NCBI GenBank assembly: GCA_030668045.1
Contig: DAOUUR010000008.1
Coordinates: forward strand, 1-16,872
Source of the DNA: a bacterium
GTDB taxonomy: Bacteria; Zixibacteria; MSB-5A5; GN15; FEB-12
Length of the DNA: 16,872 bases
Direction of reading: 5' to 3'
Positions 7,385 through 14,909 of the stretch are shown piece by piece. A program made the translations under genes and the position numbers. Every line of letters begins with the position of its first letter. Position 1 is the first letter of the stretch. The notes beneath the pieces are model-generated. The model worked only from the letters and a program-made list of their open reading frames with translations, searched no databases and had not been told where the DNA came from.

Positions 7385-8455
7385 ATGAACCGAGTGGCAA
7401 TGGTAATGCTGCTTATGGCTGTGATGATTTCAGGCTCGCTCAGGGCTGCCGAGACATCAGTCCACGGTCGACTGTACACCCACTGGGAGTACGACATGAC
7501 AGATGGTGCCGACGGAATGAATGACTTTGGCCTGGGCCGGGCATATGTAACGGTGAAATCCAAGCTTTCCGATTACACTTCCGTCCGTATCACCAGTGAT
7601 TTGCGAGAGTCAACAATCGACGACAACGGGAAATTGCAGACTCGCTACTATGTGATCATTAAGTATGGATATCTCGACTGGAAACCCGCTTTCGCCAAGA
7701 AAGCTCTCACGCTGCGCGTTGGACTTCAGCCGACTCCGTACATCGATTTTCAAAACAAGCTCTGGGGACGCAGGTATCTCGCGAAGACGGTGGGAGATGT
7801 GAACAAGTTTCTGACTACTTCCGATCCGGGTGTGTCAGCTTATCTGGCGCTCGGAGAGAAAGGCAAAATGGGGTCCTTGGCCCTGGCCGTGCTCAACGGT
7901 ACATCGTACTCCAACCTCGGCGATCTGAACAAACAGAAAGATATCAACTTGTTTGCTCAATTGATGCCTCTCACCGGCTCTGAAGATCTGAAGAAGTCGG
8001 CCGTTGTAGCCCAATATTATAAGGGTATTCAGAACATGTCGTTTGATTCCACGATGGATGCCGGTGATTACAAAAATGATATCCTCTCCGTTGGTGCGCT
8101 TCTGGCCTATCGCGGTCTGTTCCACGTCGGTGCTGACCTTAACTGGCACACCGAGGGACAAGGTGCCGGGGCTGACGAAATAAAAGAAAGTGGGGCCTCT
8201 CTTCATGGGACGCTGTTCCTGGGTGAGTTTATTAAAGATTCTGAGGCTTTGAGAACTCTGAATCTGTTTGGTCGTTACGACACTTTCGATCCCAACACCG
8301 ATGCCGAGGACGACAAGGAAAAACTTCTTATTGTGGGCGTCGAGTGTAATCCCACTAAGGGTTTCAAGGCCTCCGTGAATGTCCGTTCCACCGGTTTTGA
8401 TGATGATAGTACAACCGAAAAGCAACTTTTTGTTAACACCTTATTCAAATTCTAA
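7385..8455 (+). CDS. Outer-membrane porin, phosphate-selective (OprP/OprO-like) type
   Basis: 356 residues from ATG 7385, set by AGGAGA six nt upstream; a TTG 18 nt earlier lies inside that ribosome site. A signal peptide (1-22, ending 'SLRAA') is followed by alternating amphipathic strands, starting 'VHGRLYTHWEYDM', and the chain ends '...NTLFKF' with the terminal Phe used for outer-membrane assembly. 'DFGLGRAYVTVKSKLSDYTS' and 'LRVGLQPTPYI' resemble strands of the OprP/OprO porin family. The position between the Pho box and pstS makes phosphate or polyphosphate uptake across the outer membrane the likely job. The exact substrate and the basic selectivity residues cannot be confirmed by eye. 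Probably co-transcribed with pstS, whose ribosome site overlaps this stop codon. Confidence 0.78.
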   Translation: MNRVAMVMLLMAVMISGSLRAAETSVHGRLYTHWEYDMTDGADGMNDFGLGRAYVTVKSKLSDYTSVRITSDLRESTIDDNGKLQTRYYVIIKYGYLDWKPAFAKKALTLRVGLQPTPYIDFQNKLWGRRYLAKTVGDVNKFLTTSDPGVSAYLALGEKGKMGSLALAVLNGTSYSNLGDLNKQKDINLFAQLMPLTGSEDLKKSAVVAQYYKGIQNMSFDSTMDAGDYKNDILSVGALLAYRGLFHVGADLNWHTEGQGAGADEIKESGASLHGTLFLGEFIKDSEALRTLNLFGRYDTFDPNTDAEDDKEKLLIVGVECNPTKGFKASVNVRSTGFDDDSTTEKQLFVNTLFKF

Positions 8456-8465
8456 GGAGTGAATT

Positions 8466-9317
8466 ATGATCAGGAAATTGATGTTCCTAACAATGGTGCT
8501 GACTGTTGTGGGCATGGCTTACGCCGGCAGCAACATCACCATCAAAGGCTCCGATACGCTGGTTCGTTTGGGGCAGCGCTGGGCCGAAGAATACATGAAA
8601 CACAATCCAATGGCTGTTATTCAAGTCTCCGGAGGCGGCTCCGGTACCGGTATCGCCGCGTTACTTAACGGTGCAACCGATATCTGCGAAGCCTCTCGCG
8701 ACATGAAGGAGAAAGAGTATAAGCTGGCAAAACAGAAGGGGATTACACCGTTTCGAGTGTCGGTCGCCCTGGATGGCATCGCAGTATTCCTCCATGAAGA
8801 TAACGCCGTCGGAAATCTCAGCTTCGCTCAGTTGAAAGGTATTTACACCGGCTCCATCACTAATTGGAATGAGGTCGGTGGAAATGACGCCAGAATCATT
8901 CTCTACGGTCGTGAGAACAACTCAGGTACGTACTCTTTTTTCAAGAAAAAAGTGCTCAACAAGGAAGACTACTCCGAGTACACTCAGACTCTGCCGGGCA
9001 CCGCGGCGGTGGTTAATGCCGTTTCCAAAGACAAGAACGGCATCGGCTATGGCGGTATCGCCTGGGCCAAGCGCGTCAAGTTCGCGGCTGTGAGTGTCAC
9101 CGATGACGGTGAGGCGGTAATTCCGTCTTCCGAAACGGTGTCGAGCGGCAAGTACCCGATCTCGCGCGATCTTTACTGGTTCTTCAATGGTCAGCCGGAC
9201 GGGGAACTCAAAAAGCTGGTCAACTGGGCTCTCTCTGAGGAAGGCCAGAAAGTTGCCGTGGAAATGGATTATATTCCTCTTCCTCCGGAACAAGCCGCCA
9301 TTTCAATTATTAAATAG
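8466..9317 (+). CDS. pstS: Periplasmic phosphate-binding protein PstS
   Basis: 283 residues. AAGGAG six nt upstream overlaps the porin stop. A type I signal peptide (1-19, 'VVGMAYA') has no lipobox, so the protein is free in the periplasm. Phosphate-contact motifs are visible: 'IKGSDTLV' near 25, 'VSGGGSGTGIAALLNG' near 57, 'ICEASRDM' near 75, and 'GRENNSGTYSFF' near 143. 'GIYTGSITNWNEVGG' is a family hallmark. The length matches the short PstS form common outside enterobacteria. It delivers Pi to PstCA. A stem-loop lies downstream before pstC, suiting the family's need for a large excess of the binding protein. Confidence 0.93.
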   Translation: MIRKLMFLTMVLTVVGMAYAGSNITIKGSDTLVRLGQRWAEEYMKHNPMAVIQVSGGGSGTGIAALLNGATDICEASRDMKEKEYKLAKQKGITPFRVSVALDGIAVFLHEDNAVGNLSFAQLKGIYTGSITNWNEVGGNDARIILYGRENNSGTYSFFKKKVLNKEDYSEYTQTLPGTAAVVNAVSKDKNGIGYGGIAWAKRVKFAAVSVTDDGEAVIPSSETVSSGKYPISRDLYWFFNGQPDGELKKLVNWALSEEGQKVAVEMDYIPLPPEQAAISIIK

Positions 9318-9357
9318 AGCTGTTGACTGTGTCAATCCGGGTAAAAGTTTATCCAAA

Positions 9358-9381
9358 GAGCGGTGAAGAATCACACCGCTC
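9358..9381 (+). promoter_or_regulatory. Stem-loop between pstS and pstC
   Basis: GAGCGGTG (9358-9365) and CACCGCTC (9374-9381) form a perfect 8-bp stem with an 8-nt loop. No T-run follows (CTCTAAATATT), so it is not a standard terminator. In an 85-nt gap inside an otherwise overlapping operon, it is placed to protect or attenuate the transcript so that porin and PstS are made in excess of PstCAB. That function is inferred. Confidence 0.55.
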
Positions 9382-9402
9382 CTCTAAATATTATTGGAAG
9401 TA

Positions 9403-10362
9403 ATGCGGAAACTCGAATTCAAACCTAAGTCGAAACTCAGGGAATTCCTGGGTGAGAAAATCATATCGATTAACGCCTATGTAGCGCTGATTAGCATACT
9501 GCTGATCTTCGTATTCATCTTCAAAGAGGCGATACCTATCTTCACCGATGAATTTATCCAGGAAGAAGTCACTGTCGACAAGATGGTTTTCAAGCAGGAA
9601 TTTTACGAGGGCCGCGACGCCAAGTGGTCGTGGCAGCCGAATTCCGAGGTTCCGAAGTACTCGCTCTACCCCCTCTTCCTAGGGACTATAAAGGCGTCGA
9701 TTATCGCCGTGCTTTTCGCGCTTCCGCTGGGGATCGGAGCAGCTATCTATTCTTCGGAGTTTGCATCAAGACGCGCTCGCGAGATAATAAAGCCGGCCAT
9801 AGAATTACTGGCTGCTATTCCCTCTGTTGTGCTCGGCTTCTTTGCGTTAATGGTCCTGGCTACATTTCTTCAGAACGTTTTGCATTTGACCTTTCGGCTA
9901 AACGCCCTGAACGCCGGGATCGCTCTCGGCTTGGCGGTGATCCCCATTGTTTTCACCGTGGCCGAGGATGCTATGACCTCAGTTCCACAGTCTCTTCGTG
10001 ATGCCGCCACCGCGCTCGGCGCCAACTCTTGGCAGGTTTCTCTTACGACCGTATTTCCGGCTGCACTGCCGGGCATAGCTGCAGGAGCGGTGCTGGGTTT
10101 CGGTCGGGCGGTAGGAGAGACGATGATCGTTCTGATGGCCTCAGGTAACGCCGCCATTGTGTCGGCCGATTTTCTTGATTCGATAAGAACCTTCTCCGCA
10201 ACTATCGCGGCCGAACTGGCCGAGGTGGTCTTCGGCAGCGCCCACTACACGGTATTGTTTTTCATAGGCTCCCTCCTGTTTATTTTCACGTTTGTCATTA
10301 ACCTGACGGGTGACGCAATTTTGCTACGTCTGCGCGAAAGATTCCAGGGACGGACATCATGA
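9403..10362 (+). CDS. pstC: Phosphate ABC transporter permease PstC
   Basis: 319 residues from ATG 9403. The start is uncertain: GGAAG ends only two nt before this ATG, and a TTG at 9394 would add three residues but has no ribosome site of its own. TM1 is about 24-44, followed by a periplasmic loop (46-90) ending 'VPKYSLYPLFLGTIKASI', then five further membrane helices. The ABC-permease EAA loop is at about 200-225 ('DAATALGANSWQVSLTTVFP'), and 'GFGRAVGETMIV' (232-243) is characteristic of PstC. It forms the membrane channel with PstA. The stop overlaps the pstA start (ATGA), implying translational coupling. Confidence 0.92.
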   Translation: MRKLEFKPKSKLREFLGEKIISINAYVALISILLIFVFIFKEAIPIFTDEFIQEEVTVDKMVFKQEFYEGRDAKWSWQPNSEVPKYSLYPLFLGTIKASIIAVLFALPLGIGAAIYSSEFASRRAREIIKPAIELLAAIPSVVLGFFALMVLATFLQNVLHLTFRLNALNAGIALGLAVIPIVFTVAEDAMTSVPQSLRDAATALGANSWQVSLTTVFPAALPGIAAGAVLGFGRAVGETMIVLMASGNAAIVSADFLDSIRTFSATIAAELAEVVFGSAHYTVLFFIGSLLFIFTFVINLTGDAILLRLRERFQGRTS

Positions 10363-11324
10363 CCACCGTCAATGCCGGCCAATCAGGTGTGAGACTTTTG
10401 ACTCCCCAGGCTGAATTGCCGTTCAAGCCGAAGTCGCAGGGTCACCTCCCACGCGGGCTTACTTTCGCTGCCACCTCGATAATCCTGCTGATTCTGGTCA
10501 TCATCATGGGCGATATCGTTCTGGGTGGTATCGGCATGATATCGTGGGACTTTGTTTCGAAGCCGCCGGAAAATGGGATGGAAAGTGGAGGCGTGTTCCC
10601 TGCCATATTCGGTACTGTGGCTCTCGTATTCCTGATGGTTATTGCTGTTGTGCCCATCGGGGTACTCACGGCTATCTATCTTCATGAATACACCAGTCCC
10701 GACTCACGCACTACTCGCCTAATCCGAGTAGCCATCAACAACCTGGCCGGTGTACCTTCGATTGTCTTTGGTCTTTTCGGGCTCGGCTTTTTCATTAGCT
10801 TTGTAGGAGGTGGATTGGATTCTATCTTCTACGCCGACGAGGGTCCGGTGTGGGGACAGCCAGCAATTATTTGGGCCTCCATGACTTTGGCCCTACTGAC
10901 CCTACCGGTAGTGATTGTCGCCACAGAGGAGGCGCTGCGGACCATACCGCGAGAACTCAAGGACGCCAGCTACGCATTGGGTGGAACCAGGCTGCAAACA
11001 ATCGCTCGCGTCATCATACCACAGGCAATGCCGGGTATTTTAACTGGGGCTATCTTGGCGGTATCGCGTGGTTCCGGTGAAGTTGCCCCCATAATGTTCA
11101 CAGGCGCGGCGTATTATCTCCCCTACCTGCCGGGAAAACTGAATGACCAGTTCATGGAACTCGGCTACCACATCTACGTGATGGCAACACAATCCCCCGA
11201 TGTTGAAGCCACTAAACCGATACTGTACGGCACTGTTCTGGTCCTTTTACTGTTAACGTTCGCTTTGAACTCGGTAGCGATCCTGATTCGTTCCCGTATG
11301 AGAAAGAGTCGATCCAATGTCTGA
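10359..11324 (+). CDS. pstA: Phosphate ABC transporter permease PstA
   Basis: 321 residues, overlapping pstC by 4 nt and pstB by 8 nt. TM1 is about 38-58. The loop '[18 protein letters not shown]' (69-86) leads into the transport core. '[19 protein letters not shown]' (127-145) is a PstA hallmark. The EAA loop is at about 203-226 ('[20 protein letters not shown]'), followed by '[20 protein letters not shown]' (230-249). A C-terminal hydrophilic insertion ('[19 protein letters not shown]') precedes the last helix, as in many non-enterobacterial PstA proteins. Pairs with PstC; energised by PstB. Confidence 0.92.
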   Translation: MTTVNAGQSGVRLLTPQAELPFKPKSQGHLPRGLTFAATSIILLILVIIMGDIVLGGIGMISWDFVSKPPENGMESGGVFPAIFGTVALVFLMVIAVVPIGVLTAIYLHEYTSPDSRTTRLIRVAINNLAGVPSIVFGLFGLGFFISFVGGGLDSIFYADEGPVWGQPAIIWASMTLALLTLPVVIVATEEALRTIPRELKDASYALGGTRLQTIARVIIPQAMPGILTGAILAVSRGSGEVAPIMFTGAAYYLPYLPGKLNDQFMELGYHIYVMATQSPDVEATKPILYGTVLVLLLLTFALNSVAILIRSRMRKSRSNV

Positions 11325-12144
11325 GCAAGTAACGGCATCGGTGGCTGGTAGTATGGATAAACAGCTTTCTGAGAAAACGATCGAGAATCACTTCTACAAA
11401 ATGACGGTGGATAACCTGAATTTCTTTTACAGTGGGAAGCAGGCTCTCTTTGACATTTCCATGAACATCAAAGAAAATCGCGTGACCGCGCTGATCGGAC
11501 CTTCCGGTTGTGGCAAATCGACATTCCTGAGAGCCCTCAACCGCATGAACGAGACCATCCCCGGCACAAGCTGGGACGGAGCAATCAAGCTCGATGATTG
11601 CGACATATACCAGGATTTCACGGATGCTTCGTCAGTCCGAACCCGGATCGGTATGGTCTTTCAAAAGTCGAACCCGTTCCCCAAATCGATATTCGACAAC
11701 GTGGCCTACGGACTCAGGGTTAATGGCATTAAAGACCGGGCGTTGATTGCAGAGGTTGTTGAGGACTCACTGAAAAGAGCCGTTCTGTGGAGCGAGGTCA
11801 AAGACAAACTTGACCATTCAGCTTTTATGCTGTCCGGCGGTCAACAACAGCGGCTCTGTATTGCCCGCGCCCTGGCTATCAGACCGGAAGTTATTCTCAT
11901 GGATGAGCCTGCGTCAGCCCTGGACCCGATTTCCACCTCAAAGATCGAGGATTTGATCAGGGAGCTACGCAAATTGTACACTATCGTAATCGTCACCCAC
12001 AACATGCAACAGGCAGCCAGAATATCCGACTATACGGCCTTCTTCTATGAAGGCAAACTGATTGAGTTCGGTGAGACCAAAAAGCTTTTCACAAAACCAG
12101 ATAAGAAACACACCGAAGACTATATCACCGGTAGATTCGGGTAA
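11317..12144 (+). CDS. pstB: Phosphate ABC transporter ATPase PstB
   Basis: 275 residues with an extra N-terminal segment of about 25 residues before the usual PstB start. Walker A is 'GPSGCGKST' (61-69), the Q loop Gln116 in '[11 protein letters not shown]', the signature 'LSGGQQQRL' (172-180), Walker B 'VILMDEP' (192-198) with 'ASALDP', and the H loop His228. 'NRMNETIPG' and '[10 protein letters not shown]' are PstB-specific. All ATPase residues are intact. ATG 11317 lies within the end of pstA with no strong ribosome site, so coupling to pstA is likely. Met13 is an alternative start with no better site. Couples ATP hydrolysis to Pi import and, with PhoU, signals to PhoR. Confidence 0.94.
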   Translation: MSEQVTASVAGSMDKQLSEKTIENHFYKMTVDNLNFFYSGKQALFDISMNIKENRVTALIGPSGCGKSTFLRALNRMNETIPGTSWDGAIKLDDCDIYQDFTDASSVRTRIGMVFQKSNPFPKSIFDNVAYGLRVNGIKDRALIAEVVEDSLKRAVLWSEVKDKLDHSAFMLSGGQQQRLCIARALAIRPEVILMDEPASALDPISTSKIEDLIRELRKLYTIVIVTHNMQQAARISDYTAFFYEGKLIEFGETKKLFTKPDKKHTEDYITGRFG

Positions 12145-12158
12145 CCGGAGAAATAAGA

Positions 12159-12821
12159 ATGGCCAAACACTTTCAGAATGAAGTTGAAAAACTAAAAAAG
12201 AAAATACTGTTTCTCGCTGCCTCCGTAGAGGAGTCGCTACAGAACGCGCTGAAATCAATCACCGATAATGACCTGGACCTTGCCGAAAAGGTTGTTACGG
12301 CCGACGAGTCGATTGATGCTCTTGAGGTCGAAGTAGAAGAAGAGTGCTTGAAGATACTGGCCCTTCATCAACCGGTGGCATCTGATCTCCGATATGTGAT
12401 CGCTGTACTGAAAATCAATAATGATCTTGAACGAATTGCTGACTTGGCGGTAAACATCGCGAAGAGAACACAGAGTGTTGCCGGTCTGAGCGAAAGGGAA
12501 ATACCGTTCAACCTGTATGCTATGTTTGATATCGTCGTGTCCATGGTCAGAGAGAGTGTCGCAGCTCTTATCACCAGCGATGCTGAGCTGGCCAGGCGAG
12601 TGTGCACCGATGATAATGCCGTCGATCGCCGACACAAACAAGCTTATCAGACGATTCGAGATAAACTCCAAACCGACCCGAATGCCGCCGACAATCTGCT
12701 GAGCCTTATTAATGTTTCACGCAATCTGGAACGAATCGCGGATCACGCCACCAACATTGCCGAGGACGTGATCTATATGATTGAGGGTGAAATCGCCCGC
12801 CACCATGGAATCGGCGATTAG
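12159..12821 (+). CDS. phoU: Phosphate signalling protein PhoU
   Basis: 220 residues, the standard length, starting 14 nt after pstB with GGAG about 8 nt upstream. Two symmetrical helical repeats each carry the metal-binding motif 'NLERIAD' or its variant: 'ERIADLAVNIAKR' at 91-103 and 'ERIADHATNIAED' at 191-203. The N-terminal 'FQNEVEKLKKKILFLAASVEESL' region is typical. PhoU is the cytosolic link that represses PhoR when the transporter is saturated. It is the last gene of the pho locus; no terminator hairpin is evident directly after it, and a repeat array begins about 110 nt downstream. Confidence 0.93.
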   Translation: MAKHFQNEVEKLKKKILFLAASVEESLQNALKSITDNDLDLAEKVVTADESIDALEVEVEEECLKILALHQPVASDLRYVIAVLKINNDLERIADLAVNIAKRTQSVAGLSEREIPFNLYAMFDIVVSMVRESVAALITSDAELARRVCTDDNAVDRRHKQAYQTIRDKLQTDPNAADNLLSLINVSRNLERIADHATNIAEDVIYMIEGEIARHHGIGD

Positions 12822-12933
12822 ATTAGACGGGGGGGTTAGTAGGCGTTTGAAAAAGAGTCAGACTAAGACTGCCCTACAGGCACATCATGCGGCACTCCCG
12901 TAACAGCTTGTGTCGCAATCGCTTGACGAAAAT

Positions 12934-13215
12934 GGCGGGCCGTTACTGACAGCCTTGGAACTTTCTTTGAGTTCCAGAAAAGAGATACAATCACCGAATT
13001 GACAACTCGTATTGGAGCTCTATCTGCTTGACAGTGTGAGAATTAGCCCTGTCTGAAGCGGGGTGGACGTTACCAAATACAGAACTTTTGAAATGAGATT
13101 CCAGATTGAGTGAAAATGGCGGCCCCAATATCACTCTCCCCAAACTTTTGTGAGCTTTAGCTTCGCAATCCAGTTACACTATGCCCGAATTGGCGGAAGT
13201 CGTTGGAAAACAATC
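12934..13215. repeat. Repeat locus C: three degenerate units after phoU
   Basis: The gap 12822-13341 holds no gene. Units begin at 12934 (GGCGGG), 13058 (GCGGGG) and 13118 (GGCGG), each with a downstream AACTTT core (about 12959, 13084 and 13144). The first contains an inverted repeat, TGGAACT (12956-12962) with AGTTCCA (12970-12976). The second matches locus B over 34 nt with one mismatch. The third matches locus A unit 3 over 98 ungapped nt. Orientation is the same at A, B and C. The array ends just before the promoter-like sequence at 13241. Family and function unknown. Confidence 0.6.
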
Positions 13216-13240
13216 AAGAGCGACCAATGAGAAATTGCGA

Positions 13241-13269
13241 TTGTATTCATGGATAAAATTCCCTATACT
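13241..13269 (+). promoter_or_regulatory. Promoter-like sequence for the propeller lipoprotein
   Basis: TTGTAT (13241-13246) lies exactly 17 nt before TATACT (13264-13269). The -10 matches five of six; the -35 matches only three of six. Transcription would begin near 13276, which excludes the in-frame upstream start at 13249 and supports ATG 13342. Confidence 0.45.
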
Positions 13270-13341
13270 AAAATAGGACAAGCTCATCTCGAACGTACAC
13301 CTCTTGTTTTGGTGCATTTTAACATTTGGAGATACACCATT

Positions 13342-14457
13342 ATGAACATTTCCAGAATCTCGGCTTACACAGCGATATGCCTCTTGATAATCGCAGGCAT
13401 GCTCACCGTAAGCTGTTCGGATGACGACAAATCGGTGACTCCGAATCAGCAATGGGCGTGGCGGCCTCTCGGAACGGGATTGAACATCTGTGGTGCCGGA
13501 GCCTGCACCATTTTCGACGAAAAGCTGATCGTTGGCGGGGCTTTCAACACCGCTGGCGGAGTAAGCGCCAGATGTATCGCTGCTTGGGACGGCACGTCAT
13601 GGACCCCTGTTGGAACGGGTGCAAACGGATCGATCTGTGCTCTGGCCGTCTATAATGGCGGATTGATTGCAGGTGGCTATTTCACAGAAATTGGCGGTTT
13701 AACGGACGAAGGAGTAGCCTTCTGGAATGGCGCATCCTGGATATCAATGGGAGCCACCGGCATGTACGGGATGGTCCTTGCCCTCACCATCTATGATGGT
13801 GTACCTATTGCCGCCGGCACATTCCGGAATACCGGTTCGTATAATGCAAACTATATTGCCTATTATGATGGCTCAGCCTGGCCGCCGGTCCATTATTTTG
13901 GAATGAATAACGATATCCAAGCACTTACTGTGTACGACAACAAACTGATTGCGGGAGGCCATTTCATAACGGCTGGCGGGGTCCCCGCCAGAAAGGTCGC
14001 TTCCTGGACCAGTCCGTCGTGGGAACCGCTTGGTTCGGGGATAAAGGGCGACTGTGTTTTTGCACTTGCTGTCTATGACGATAAATTGATCGCGGCAGGG
14101 CAGTTTGATTCAGCCGGAGAAGTAAGCGCGCAGAACATCGCATCCTGGGACGGTATGTCCTGGTCGCCGCTTGGAACAGGAATCAACGACACGGTTCTTG
14201 CGCTCGTTGTTTATCAGGGTAAACTGATTGCGGGAGGAAGGTTCGACATGGCAGGTAGTGTCGCCGCCGAGGGGATTGCCGCGTGGAACGGTTCGTCCTG
14301 GGCGCAAGTCGGGGGGGAGGGAGTCTCTCTCGATCTCTCGGGAGTCATGGATGCCGTCGAGACTCTGGCCGTCTATGATAACGAACTCATTGCCGGGGGA
14401 TATTTCTTCGATCCTGAAAAGAATATCAGTCATATTGCGACCTGGGGTCTTCGATAA
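13342..14457 (+). CDS. Lipoprotein with seven propeller-like repeats, unknown function
   Basis: 371 residues from ATG 13342. GGAG lies 10 nt upstream, the signal peptide then sits at the N-terminus, and the promoter lies downstream of the alternative start at 13249. The signal (8-24) ends 'LTVSC', with Cys25 lipidated, followed by 'SDDDKSV'. The mature part is seven repeats of about 46 residues built on 'ALAVYDxKLIAGGxFxxAGG', 'xIAxWDGxSWxPLGTG'. The seventh is shorter and ends 'HIATWGLR'. Seven such units suggest a seven-bladed beta-propeller displayed outside the cell or at the outer membrane. I recognise no catalytic motif; binding or adhesion is possible but unproven. It has its own promoter and a terminator 50 nt after the stop, so it appears monocistronic. 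Confidence 0.8.
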   Translation: MNISRISAYTAICLLIIAGMLTVSCSDDDKSVTPNQQWAWRPLGTGLNICGAGACTIFDEKLIVGGAFNTAGGVSARCIAAWDGTSWTPVGTGANGSICALAVYNGGLIAGGYFTEIGGLTDEGVAFWNGASWISMGATGMYGMVLALTIYDGVPIAAGTFRNTGSYNANYIAYYDGSAWPPVHYFGMNNDIQALTVYDNKLIAGGHFITAGGVPARKVASWTSPSWEPLGSGIKGDCVFALAVYDDKLIAAGQFDSAGEVSAQNIASWDGMSWSPLGTGINDTVLALVVYQGKLIAGGRFDMAGSVAAEGIAAWNGSSWAQVGGEGVSLDLSGVMDAVETLAVYDNELIAGGYFFDPEKNISHIATWGLR

Positions 14458-14507
14458 CACTTTGCCGGGTCACTTTACCGAGCGACCATACCGGCGCTTC
14501 CATTGAA

Positions 14508-14530
14508 AAAGCCCGAAAATATCGGGCTTT
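14508..14530 (+). terminator. Bidirectional intrinsic terminator after the propeller lipoprotein
   Basis: AAAGCCCGA (14508-14516) and TCGGGCTTT (14522-14530) form a perfect 9-bp stem with a 5-nt loop, 50 nt after the stop codon. The plus-strand tail is TTTCAAAAT; the minus-strand tail is TTTTTC. It should work in both directions and slightly better on the minus strand. The right arm directly abuts the conserved repeat module at 14530-14546. Confidence 0.75.
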
Positions 14531-14631
14531 CAAAATCTATGGCGGGCTCTACGAGACGAGTTTCACAACTGGGGGATTGTGTATGCGGCGTGAAAGCGGG
14601 GTCTACGAGACGAGTTCCGCAACTGGGTGAT
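14530..14631. repeat. Repeat locus D: conserved module plus two tandem 37-nt units
   Basis: TCAAAATCTATGGCGGG (14530-14546) is one mismatch from locus B. Units 14541-14577 and 14595-14631 match at 32 of 37 positions with a 54-nt period and share CTACGAGACGAGTT and CAACTGGG. Locus A unit 2 carries the same ACGAGTTCCG.AACT block. The AACT core makes these a divergent branch of the family seen at loci A to C. Confidence 0.65.
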
Positions 14632-14909
14632 CAAGAATGCTGCTTAGCGGCCGTGATCTCACTCTCAGCAAGCTCTGGTGAGACTTCAGTTCCTTGTTCG
14701 GTTGCGCTAAGACCTGCTCGACGTAACACATTTTAAGAGAATCAGTTCTTTATGAGTCGGCTCAGGCATCCCCAATGCTAAGTCTTCCAAAAATGATTGG
14801 AAGCCCATTGTAGTGCTTTTCACGGTTGTGGGAATGTATTAGCTTATTCTTAGGAGTAAACTGAACCGAACCATAGTTTAGAGTATACACCACATATCGA
14901 AGCGACTAT
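14632..14909. other. Intergenic stretch before the SDR gene
   Basis: No gene is seen. The only clear structure is an inverted repeat, CTTCCAA (14784-14790) with TTGGAAG (14797-14803) around a 6-nt loop and without a T-run. It could be an operator or a weak hairpin. TATACA near 14884-14889 could be a -10 for the downstream gene, with no good -35. Confidence 0.35.

Noticed and set aside
7835..8425. 196-codon minus-strand ORF opposite the porin
   Set aside because: Shadow of the porin gene, whose signal peptide, strands and ribosome site are clear.
12934..13215. CRISPR array at the repeat loci
   Set aside because: Units are degenerate, unevenly spaced (about 60-125 nt), lack uniform spacers and have no cas genes nearby.
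13249..13341. Upstream start of the propeller lipoprotein
   Set aside because: It would bury the signal peptide about 30 residues in and lies upstream of the predicted -10 element.
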